Source of the DNA: Ceratobasidium sp. AG-K
Taxonomy: Eukaryota > Basidiomycota > Agaricomycetes > Cantharellales > Ceratobasidiaceae
Assembly: GCA_037039685.1 (NCBI GenBank)
Contig: JAWNGF010000004.1
Coordinates: 868,001-932,000, forward strand
Reading direction: 5' to 3'
DNA length: 64,000 bases
Shown here: piece by piece, positions 44,793 to 55,900 of the stretch
Layout: the number at the start of each line of letters is the position of its first letter
Numbering within the stretch: the first letter of the stretch is position 1
Notes under the pieces: generated by a model
The model's input: only the letters and a program-made list of their open reading frames with translations
Database searches by the model: none
Told to the model about the DNA's origin: nothing
Translations under genes and position numbers: made by a program

Positions 44793-47700
44793 CTACCCAG
44801 ACTTATAGCACTCGGCCCACCTCGAACCGAACAGAGCATGCTCATAGTCGGTCGTAAGGGAACCTGGATAACCCATTACTACCCGATCATGAGGATATGG
44901 AATGACAGATCGAAGGTCTGGTGGAGTCCAGAAAAGTGGCACGCCGTTCGACATGACCCACCCGTCGTCCCGGCACTCGAAGTCGATTATTTCAGCGGAT
45001 TGAGTGGTGTTTGGGGAAGGATGAGTGATAATCGTCGATGGGTCTTCTGAGTGTGCGTCTGAGCGAGGATCAGGCTCGGGGACGTTGCGAGTGTCACTAG
45101 TAGTGGCCCTGCCATGGCGCAGTAGCTGGCGACGTAGCTCTGGGTTTGTGGGAGAAGGGTATACGCTGGATACCCGGATAGCTTGGTCTTCAGAGCCAGA
45201 GACAACGTGCATCCCGTCCGGAGAGAATGCGATTGAGCTAACGGTGCCTGTATGCCCTTGGAGTTTGGAAGGTCCAGCGACGATGCAGCCGGTACCTACA
45301 TCCCAGGCAAGGATTGTTTTATCAGAGGAGCTAGATAGAGTGGATGTACCGTCGGGGGAGAACGCAACCGAGCGAACCGAGGAGGTATGTCCACTGAATG
45401 GACCAGCAATGACATCGCCAGTGCACGCATCCCATACTCGGACTGTCCGATCAGAGGATCCAGATACAATCCGTGTTCCGTCGGGAGAAAATGCAACCGA
45501 CAGGACGCGGCCAGAATGACCTTCAAATGGGCTAGCGGCAACATTGCCGGCACGCATATTCCATACTCGGATTGTCCAATCATCAGAGCCTGAGACAATG
45601 TGCGTGCCGTCAGGAGAGAATGCAACCGAGTTGACATCGTCGGTATGCCCTTTGAATGGCCCAGCGCTAAGGTCACCGGTGTGCGCATCCCATACTCGGA
45701 TCGTTTCATCACGAGACCCAGATACGATGAGTGCGCCGTCAGGAGAGAATGCAACCGACAGGACAACCCTGGTATGCCCTTCCAATGGACCAATGGCGGC
45801 ATTGCCGGTACCCGCGTCCCATATACGGACTGTGCAATCATTAGACCCAGAGACGATGTGCGTGCCATCAGGGGAGAATGCGACCGATTTGACCCAGTCA
45901 GTGTGACCTTCGAAAGGGCCGGCTACGAGGTTGCCGGTATGCGCGTCCCACACTCGGATGGTGTTATCATACGATCCAGAGACAATTTGCGCGCCAGAAG
46001 GAGAAAACGCAGCTGAGGCGATGGAGTTTTGGTGACCTGCTTCAAGCGGCATGGCTTCATCAACGTCCGTGTTGTTCGTATATGCATCCCAGGCGCGAAT
46101 GGTGCAGTCATAAGATCCAGAGACAACGTGTCTCGCGTCGGGGGAGAATGCAACCGAGTTCACCCCTCTGGTATGCCCTATGAATGGCCCGGCAATGATA
46201 TCGCCGGTTTGTGAGTTCCATATCCGAATGGTTTCATCACTAGAGCCAGAGACGATGAGGGTGCCATCATGAGAGAACCCAACCGACGTGACAGAATTAG
46301 TATGTCCTATGAAGGGATCAGCGGCTACATCGCCGGTCTGCACGTCCCACACCCGGAGAGTTCCATCATAAGACCCGGAGATGATGCGAGCACTGTCAGG
46401 GGCGAATGCAACCGAGTTGACCGAGCCAGTATGCCCTTCGAATGGACCAGCAGTAGCTGCGCCAGTACGTGCGTCCCATACTCGGACTGTACTATCACTG
46501 GAACCGGAGACAATGCGTGTACCGTCAGGGGAGAACGCAACCGAGAGGACCCAGCTGGCATGCCCTTCAAACGGACCAGCAGCCAAATCACCGGTATGTG
46601 CATACCATATTCGAATTGTTTCGTCATCGGAACCAGAGACGATGCGTGTGCCGTCAGGAGAGAACGCAACGGAATTGACCTTGTCTGTATGCCCTCTGAA
46701 TGGGCCGGCGACCGCATCGCCGGTACGTGCGTTCCAGACTCGGATTGTTTTATCATCGGATCCAGACACCACGCGTTCACTGTCAGAAGAGAATGCCACC
46801 GAGTTGACTGAGCCAATGTGGCCCTCGAACGGACCAGCAACGACATATCCCGTGCGTATGTCCCATACTCGTACTCTCCCATCGTAAGAGCCAGAGACAA
46901 TGCGTGTGCCGTCGTGGGAAAATGCGATCGAGTTGATTGTCGAGTCAGTCCTCCATGTTGCTCGGGCTGCTCTATCCCTTTGGCTGATTGCCGTTCCGCT
47001 GACATTTATCAGACCTTTGGCACGATTCATGTGTTGTTCGTAGACCGAGCTTGTCCTCGCACAGAATGGCAGTGCTGAGAGATAGATGTGAGGAGTGCTG
47101 CGGTTGCATGCACAAGCAGCGAATCGTGCTACGAAGTCCCGTGCATCGGAGGCTTGTTTGCGAGCGTCTATGTTTGCATTGATGGCCTGGGTTCCAATGA
47201 GCACCCCCAATCGTCAGGATTTTGAGAAGCACCCACCATGAGCCATGCCTCTGCACACGCTAACGCTGAGACGCCCTGGACAATACACTGCTTGAGATTC
47301 ATGACCTCCATCCAGAACAGCATTTGAACCTTCAAGAACTCGCCCAGCTTTAAGTTAAGTTCATTGAGCGGTGATGCGTTGGCCAGTCTTAAGTGATTTC
47401 CCCAGTGGAGGCATGCGTAGAACAGCACCGGGATTATACAGGCTGCGACCCTCTGTTCCAGGTCATGCACGTCGTTATCAAAAGTGAACGATGAATCGAA
47501 ATTGCAAACGTTAAACCTTAGCCGTTCCTGCATTATATCGAAGCAACGTTTGGCCAGGTGATGATTGTGCTTCTCCTGGTCACAGGAGTAGCCTTTGGAC
47601 CTTGTGTAATCCAGCATATAGTCGGGGAACGAGGCATGGAGAGTGGACACAAGTTCGCGGCCTTCGGAAACGTGAAGCACAGAGTGCAAAGGATCCAGCG

Positions 47701-49781
47701 CTGCTCTTACTTGCTCTTCGGTGAGGCCGATAAATAATGCAAGTGTCGGAATCGTCATCGGCTCCTTTGCGCATACAACCGTCCACAGCACCGCTTGCAT
47801 AGCATCCATCTCCGTTGCCTCAAGTTTCTTGTCATCGAGCGCAGCAGCAAGAACAACCCTGTATAGCTCATCTAGCTCTTCGTATCTCTTGCTGGCTGGT
47901 CTGCTTCCCGCCGGGTGGGGCTCCAATGCTAACATGGAGTTAAGCCGTGCAAGCGCAAAGCCTCTTCCAGACGCAATATATCGCACAGCAGTGGCAGCAT
48001 AGATGAACAGATTTCCGGCCAGGATGGCTAGGCGCTCTATTATGTCAACAGACGGGGATAGTGAGATAGCACACAGTGATTCGGTCAAGTACTTCTTGAT
48101 GTCTTCTTCTACTACCGATTGCTCAATATCGTGAAGGCGCAGCATGGCTGGGGAGTACCCTGTTGGCGACAGCATATTTTCTTGGATCGCAGGTTCGGGG
48201 CGACTAGTGATCAGAAACTTCAGGGATAGATTGGTGACGGATTTAAGTAGTGTTCCAAGGACGAGCCGAACCCCATAGTCGTCTTCGCATTCATCGAGTG
48301 CGTCGATCACCACTACCAAGCTTCCTGCATTCGTGTCCTTTTTTTCCATCGATGGCTTCTGTATGAGCATATCAAACTGCTGTACCACATTCTGCTTGCT
48401 GATGCTTGGGTCTGTCTCCAGTACTCTACACAATGCGAGCTGAAAAGACCGGGAGACAAGCGCTAGTTGGTAGGCGATGGTGGGCACGATTAGGTTGATG
48501 TTGCGGCAGGATGGCGACACGCGAGAACAGAAAAAGCTCGCGCCAAGTAGTTGGTTCGCCTTGAGCCATTCACACATGCTGTATGCAATTGTCGTTTTGC
48601 CTGTCCCTGCCATCCCGTTCATCCAGTACACTTTGGCGCCGTTCGGGTCTCGTATCCATTGTTGCATGTCTGCTTGCACCTTTTGACGGGTCTCTGCTGT
48701 ACAACCACGGCGCTTGACAATTGTAGAGTAACTCGAGTTGTACATTGCATCGTTGACTGGCTCCATCCCTTTGAGCAAAGACATCTGCCGGTCATACGTC
48801 AGCATTCACAGGGTCACACCTCGACATCTTAGCGCCTACCGCGTACTGCAGCGGCAGTTTATTTGTATTTCTCCAAGTCCGAAGGTCGATATCACTCTGT
48901 TCAGGAGTCAGTTGCCCGTGAGCGCTTCGGGTACATGCACTCACCTGTAGCTCTCGGAAGAGCGCCTCGACCTTCCTGTAGCTCTTGATGACATCTTCCT
49001 TATCCTGTGTAGTTTCAGCTATTCGCCTTCCTATGCTACGGTTTCGTTGTTGATTGATACGTGCTACTTCTGCTTCAACGGACCTACATACGTTCTTGTT
49101 GTCAACTGACACAGACCTGGTCGACTTGTACGTACTGCGCAATCCGCCCTACAATGCCATCCGAGTCTTCTGGACCGAGCTCGCTTGTGTATCGGCTTAG
49201 GGTGTTGGCAATCGTTGTGAGTTCCAAAGTCAGTCGCTCGTAGTCTTCCCTGCGCTCTGCGACTGACTATGTTTGTCCTCAGTCCACGGTATCCAGAAAT
49301 ACAGGTTACCGGCACTTGCCTGGATGATATCGAGGCAAGCAATAAACTCAGTGAGTGCTTGCTTCAGTGGCGGTAATGCATCGACGCTTTTCACGAATAT
49401 CTGCAGTGCGGCCCCGAGACCCGAGAGTACCACACTCCCAGTCCCTGTGGACCCTCCAGCCGGATTGGGCCCGGGCTTGGTCGCAGGCACAGCGATGTCG
49501 CTGTTAGACGCGGGGCTTGTACCTGCTTTTCTCGACCCAGTTATCCTCCCAAAGATATTTATGCCTTGCGATTTCCCGGAATCTGCGGCAGCCTGTGGAT
49601 CTGGGGTGCCTGTAGAAACGGGCGTAGACTTGACGCCAGCGGATTGGGCAGCTGAACTGCCAGGAAGAGGAGATGACGAGCGGGAAGGGGATTTCGCTAG
49701 CTCGACAAGCTTGTCATAACTACTTTGGAAGGGCCTGAGCAGTCGCTCTCGTCTTGAGCCTCTCCCTCGGCGATCAGACAT
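44793..49781 (-). CDS. NACHT-WD40 STAND/NLR receptor D
   Basis: Exons 49320-49781, 49132-49266, 48945-49094, 48840-48896, 47237-48784 and 44793-47186 give 1581 codons with no break. Domain order is as in A: basic Ser-rich N-terminus (MSDRRGRGSRRERLL..), helical block (LSGLGAALQIFVKSVDALPP..), NACHT with GMAGTGKTT and VVVIDALDE, linker TPHIYLSALPFC, 14 WD40 repeats and a cap. By eye the NACHT exon is roughly three-quarters identical to A and E, while the WD40 part is much closer to B and E. Intron 1 is GC-AG. In intron 2 the usual acceptor is lost; a donor 4 nt downstream (TAC/gtacaag) with acceptor acaacaag restores the frame as RIAQYNVCRSVEAEV. This copy is the parent of remnant B. GH7 relic 3 follows on its 5' side. 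Confidence 0.88.
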
Positions 49782-50157
49782 GATGGATGGTGGGGGTAAT
49801 CAGCTTGCCCTCCAGACCTCAGGGCTCATCTCAGGGATCTCTGCACCGGATTTGCATGTTGTGTGTCATCAGCCGCGGATAACTTGTACATCAGGCGCGC
49901 CTCAATCAACTGCAAGTGCATGTTTCTCAAAACAAGCATGAAGATGCCATTCGTGACAACTGCCTGTAGTCAAACTCGCATTGTTTGTCTTTCCCCACCT
50001 TGATAATTAAGACTCACATGTCGTACCTAACGGAGGCCCAGTGGACGCGAACACGTTGCATTCCTAGGCCGACGATTCACCCAAGATATATATCAAATGG
50101 CAGAAAGAAAATCAATTTGGGTCATACATCTAATCATGAATACCAAGTGACCAGGAT
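49782..50157. other. 5' flank of receptor D
   Basis: 376 bases upstream of the receptor D start, before the stop end of GH7 relic 3. No gene or clear motif. Confidence 0.4.
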
Positions 50158-51340
50158 TTAGAGGTACTGGGAATACAAGGCAGTGATATGCGTCGAGTCG
50201 CCATTGAACAATTGTGGTTGGGATCACTGTATTCACCATACTTGGAAACAGTGCCGCCAGGGGAATAATGATTACCTAGACTCACTTGTTAGCTTGATCC
50301 AATGAATGCTCCACAAGCACATACCGGATCAGAAGACGTGACGGTGATGCAGATCGGTCCAGTGGTTGTAGTGGGTCCGCTTGCACCATAGGTCTACCCG
50401 ATCCCGCCAAAACGGGTGTTCCAGGGCGTTACCGGCAAGTTCTGATATTACCCAACCATGTCCTTGGGCTTTCCAGAGTTGGGAGAACAACTGTCGTGAG
50501 CGGTACCAGGTTGCGTCGAAGCATAGCCGAGCGGATAGTCCCTATCGAACCAGGCCGCGGTCGTCCCGAATGGATGTCAAAAGTAAATGACCGTTTACAA
50601 ACGAGATGACCATTGTCACCACACCTCCCTTTTGCGCGAACACGTTAGTATCCTGGAACATTGACTTTTGAGCCACGCAAAAATCATTGGCGATCGAGTC
50701 GAACTCGGGGGTTTGGGATGCACTTGTCGGCCTGGCACTCGCCGCTGGGACGTTGTCGGTGGTCAGAAACTGGGTGAGGTGTGAGCTTGCGAGGCGTCGG
50801 CAGTCGTGCCTTCGTCATAGTACAACTTGTTGCCCGTGTTGAGGGTTGCAGTCGCATCCGGGCTGGTTGCGATATCCGGAGCATTGCGAGGGCGACGAGC
50901 TGGCTCAGGTACTGCGCAAGAGTAAAGGATGTGAGCGGTGGAGATTTCATTGCAGCTACCACCGTGGTCACCTTTACCCAAGTTGGGGTCTGTGGGTGAG
51001 TGGATCCGGTCAGAGACTTCGGCCTATCGAAAGAGACTCAGAAATGGTAAAGTACAGCCAGGCCACAGCTCACACTGCTGTTCGTAGTCTTGATGATATG
51101 AACGAGCTGCATCGATCGGCCCTGGACTTGCCATTGCCCGACGTTGTCGATCGGTTGGTGTCGTCCTTGTCAACATCGTTTCACCCAAGGATTGAATCAC
51201 GGGAATATATGTAGACATCCGAGGTTTGATAAGTGTAACATTTGAGATTTCACGAGCCGGAAGCTAGAGGATAGTTGTCGTCGAGCGCAAGATTGATGCC
51301 AGACTGCAGCTACAGCTCTCGATCGAGCGCCAAGGGTCCA
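50158..51340 (-). pseudogene. GH7 cellobiohydrolase relic 3
   Basis: An independent and older relic. The TAA and CBM1 end align at 50158. Recognisable stretches include the region around the FQDTNV equivalent (about 50650), the [12 protein letters not shown] equivalent (about 50860) and the exon 2 start. The motif that carries the nucleophile and acid/base residues has lost exactly the codons for MDIWEANS: the frame reads GSCNE directly into ISTAH near 50950. Frameshifts are scattered and exon 1 is very decayed, so the 5' limit is approximate. Confidence 0.85.
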
Positions 51341-52980
51341 AGGGTCTCGAAATCCGACCTCTGTTTTCTCCTCCCATCATCGTCCTCGACAAACTTGGAT
51401 CTTGCACATTCTCATTATTCAGCGTCGCATGGATTCTGAGCTTGTGAGCACCAAGGATTTACGCGTTGACAGTCCTAATCGAATCACACCCAACCCTCAC
51501 CAGGATCACCCACCCTCTTTGAACGAGCCGCCGCCCTCGGTGGGTATGAGTAACTTTCACACTGTCAACGAGGCAGCCTACTGCGGAAGCGTGCATCCCA
51601 CTGGCATGCAACTGTTCCGCGACCTGCGCTAATCGCTGCACATCACCTACCCAATCCAGCCAGCCTCACCCAACCCATCCTGCCGCTCAACGACCGGGAC
51701 CAAGATCAGCCAAACAGCGTGCTATCCCTCTTTAGCGTCCCTGGGGCATCCGAGTGACCGAAACACCAGACATAACCCCGCGACTCAGCAGCATTCTTGC
51801 ACAGAATCCCAACCCAGCCAGGTGCACGACGAGGTGAACATGGTGGCTTCGAAGGCTATACCGTGGTTGACCAATGCGTAGCAGATCTCCCCTCAACACT
51901 GGTCTAGTTATCCCTAATTGATTCACTAGATGAACGGCCACACGCAATTCTCCCTATCGTAGCCCAGGCTCTTACCCACACCCGACTCGAGTATGGAGGA
52001 AAGACGCACACCACGAGTTGGGTGGAGACGTAACGCTAGGCCAGTTCGATAAGCAATGCGAACACAATCGGAGAAGGCGTTCGGGGCTGTGTGCGACATT
52101 AGAGAGATGTAGCCGAAACGACCGGTTAAGCCAGGCCAAGGTCAGCGGGATGACAGGCAAGACTCGATCAGCAGATGCAAGCCGATGTCTTGTCGAGAAC
52201 GACTGGAACTCGAATATCCACCGCGACCGCGCAATCGACGAGGCAAGTTCCTGTCGGGTCGACAAGCGCAGGCGGATACAACTCATAGGTTCTCCAATGA
52301 CTCATCTGGCGCGCTGGGCATATAGCACTGGTTTCCAAGGCGCTCCGTGCCGAGCTTGATACATCCCGGCACCTTATGACGGATATCGATCCCGGTGGAT
52401 TCGTGGCGAACACCCAAGCTCGGCCCGTCAAAGGGCTTCTGTTCGGTTTCATTGTTCTAGCTTCGTGTACATGGCTCAGTAAATTATATATGATTTATCC
52501 CGATTCCTCCGATCGCTTTCGATAAGCAGGGGCGATCCCAACATTGCGTGCTAATTATAACTCCTGACCTACTCGCATTAGCGCACACATTCAACCGCCA
52601 ACATTGCAGGGCAGAGACATCAACGTGGGTTAGTGAGGATGAGGCTCCAACCGTGGGGGAGGAGAGCCGCTGCGCCAACATGTGTCCCGCACCACTTCAC
52701 CAAGTCCGAATGGTTCAACAGGTCTGGAAAACAGTATATAAATTCAAGAATAGATTTCAGTTTATGATTCAAAACATTGAAATGCAACACAATCGGATAT
52801 CAATTGGTTTTCAGTTACAATCCATCCAGAAGGCGTGAAAGCCGACCCAACGGTGGCCCTACTGCGACGTTCCTGGGTAGGACCAACGCGCCAACGCTAT
52901 CAGCTAGAAGTAAGAGTAAAAGTATGCGCATATAAGTTCACAAAACATCACATACTACAGACACGACCTACCCGCTCCAA
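51341..52980. other. Former GH7 upstream region and 3' flank of receptor E
   Basis: About 1.6 kb without a supported gene. Shares blocks with 31600-31800 and 44100-44300 (ggcgcgctggg.., gctccgtgccgag..). A TATA-like aattatatatg is near 52483. The conserved receptor 3' flank starts near 52700. Confidence 0.5.
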
Positions 52981-55900
52981 CTACCCAGACTTATAGCACT
53001 CAGTCCACCTCTCACCAAACAGAGCATGCTGATAGTCGATCGTAAGGGAACCTGGATAACCCATCACTACCCGATCATGAGGATATGGAATGACAGATCG
53101 AAGGTCTGGTGGAGTCCAGAAAAGTGGCACGCCGTTCGACATGACCCATCCATCGTCCCGACACTCGAAGTCGATCATTTCAGCGGATTGAGTGATGTTT
53201 GGGGAAGGATGAGTGATATTCGTCGATGGGTCTTCTGAGTGTGCGTCTGAGCGAGGATCAGGCTCGGGGACGTTGCAAGTGTCACTAGTAGTGGCCCTGC
53301 TATGGCGCAGTAGCTGGCGACGTAGCTCTTGGTTTGTGGGAGAAGGGTATACGCTGGATACCCGGATAGCTTGGTCGTCAGAGCCAGAGACAACGTGCAT
53401 CCCGTCCGGAGAGAATGCGATTGAGCGAACGTCGCCTGTATGCCCTAGGAGCTTGGAAGGTCCGACGACGATGCGGCCGGTACCTACCTCCCAGGCAAGG
53501 ATTGTTTTATCAGAGGAGCTAGATATAATGCATGTGCCGTCAGGGGAGAACGCAACCGAGAGAACCGAGGAGGTATGCCCACTGAATGGACCAGCAATGA
53601 CATCGCCAGTGCACGCATCCCATACTCGGACTGTCTGATCAGAGGATCCAGATACAATGCGTGTTCCGTCGGGAGAAAATGCAACCGACAGGACGTAGCC
53701 AGAATGACCTTCAAATGGGCTAGCGGCAACATTGCCGGCACGCGTATTCCATACTCGGATTGCCCAATCATTGGAGCCTGAGACAATGTGCGTGCCGTCA
53801 GGAGAGAATGCAACCGAGTTGACATCGTCAGCATGCCCTTCGAATGGGCCAACGTTAAGGTCACCGGTGTGCGCATCCCATACTCGGATCGTTTCATCAC
53901 GAGACCCAGACACGACGAGTGCACCATCAGGAGAGAATGCAACCGACAGGACATAGCCGGTATGCCCTCTCAATGGACCAATGGCGGCATTGCCGGTACC
54001 CGCGTCCCATATACGGACTGTGTGATCATCAGAGCCAGAGACGATGCGCGTGCCATCAGGAGAGAATGCCACCGAGCTGACCCAGTCAGTGTGACCTTTG
54101 AAAGGACCAGCGGCGAGGTTGCCGGTATGCGCGTCCCACACTCGGATGGTTTTATCATACGATCCAGAGACAATTTGCGCGCCAGAAGGAGAAAACGCAG
54201 CTGAACTAATGAAGTGGTTGTGACCTGCTTCAAGCGGTATGCCTTCATCAACGTCCGTGTTGTTCGTATATGCGTCCCAAGCGCGAATGGTGCAGTCATC
54301 AGATCCAGAGACGACGTGTGTCGCGTCGGGGGAGAATGCAACCGAGGCCACCCCTCTGGTATGCCCTATGAATGGCCCGGCAATGACATCGCCAGTTTGT
54401 GAGTTCCATATCCGAATGGTTTCATCATTAGAGCCAGAGACGATACGGGTACCATCATGGGAGAATGCAACCGACCTGACATAGCCAGTATGCCCTTCGA
54501 ACGGCCTAGCAGCTACATCGCCGGTCTGCACGTCCCACACCCGGAGAGTTCCATCATCAGACCCGGAGACGATACGTTTCGCCGTCAGGAGCGAATGTCA
54601 CTGACCTGACATAGTCGGTATGCCCTTCGAATAGACCAGCGGCAACTGCGCCGGTACTTGCGTCCCATACTCGGACTGTACGATCACTGGAACCAGAGAC
54701 AATGCGTGTGCCGTCAGGAGAGAACCCAGCCGACAGAACCCAGCTGGTATGCCCCTCAAACGGACCAGCAGCCAAATCACCGGTATGTGCGTACCATATT
54801 CGAATTGTTCTGTCAGAGGAACCAGAGACGATGCGTGTGCCGTCAGGAGAGAATGCAACCGACTTGATCTTGTCTGTATGCCCCCTGAATGGGCCGGCGA
54901 CGGCATCACCAGTACGTGCGTTCCAGACTCGGATTGTTTTATCATCGGATCCAGACACCACGTGTTCACTGTCAGAAGAGAATGCCACCGAGTTGACTGA
55001 GCCAGAGTGGCCCTCGAACGGACCAGCAACGACATTGCCGATACGTATGTCCCATACTCGTACTCTCGCATCGCCAGAGCCAGAGACAATGCGTGTGCCG
55101 TCATGGGAAAATGCGATCGACGTGATTGTCGAGTCAGTCCTCCATGTTGCTCGGGCTGCTCTATCCCTTTGGCTGATCGCTGTTCCGCTGAGGTTTATCA
55201 AGCCCTTCACGCGTTTCCAGTGTTGACCATATACTGAGCTTGTTCTTGAGCAAAATGGTAACGCTGAGAGATAGATGTGTGGAGTGCTAAGGCTGCACGC
55301 ACACGCCGCGAATCGTGCTACAAAGTCGCGTGCATCGGTGACTTGCTTACGAGAGTCTACGCTTGCATTGATGATCTAACCTTTCATGAGCATTCCCGGG
55401 TATCACGACTGCGAGGTGCGCTTACCAGAAGCCAGGCCTCTGCGTGCGCTAATACTGAGATCCCCTGGACAATACACTGCTTGAGATTCATGACCTCCAT
55501 CCAGAACAGGAAACGGATGTTCAGAAAGTCGATCAGCTGTTGATGAAGCTCATCAGCCGATGATATGTCGGTCAACCCTAGGTGGCCTCCCCAGTGCTGA
55601 CATGCGTAGAATAACACCGGGGAAATGCAAGCTTTGACCTTCTGCTCCAGTTCATGCACGTCTTGATCGAAGGTGAACGATGAATCTATGTTACATACGT
55701 TAAACTCCAGTCGCTCTTTCATTATAGCAAAGCACCGGTTGGCCAAGATCGTGTTGTGTTTTCCCTTATGACAGTAGTAGCTCTTGGACCGATGCTGGTC
55801 AAGCATATAGTCGGGGAACGAGGCATGGAGAGTAGAAACAAGCTTGCGATCCTCCGACGCGTGCAAAACCGAGTATAGGGGGTCCAGCGCTGCTACCACT

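Larger units (their letters stand above)
34275..46786. repeat. Tandem segmental duplication 2, right copy
   Basis: Begins at the junction where receptor B's WD40 sequence meets the zinc-cluster fragment; one shared G (34275) is the only microhomology. It contains the zinc-cluster 3' fragment, foldback elements, receptor C, GH7 relic 2 and the WD40 part of receptor D up to 46786. There D continues into its intact 5' half. Confidence 0.93.

Noticed and set aside
21523..46786. Retrotransposon-mediated origin of the array
   Set aside because: Duplicated genes keep introns and flanks, and no LTR, reverse transcriptase or poly-A tail was seen.
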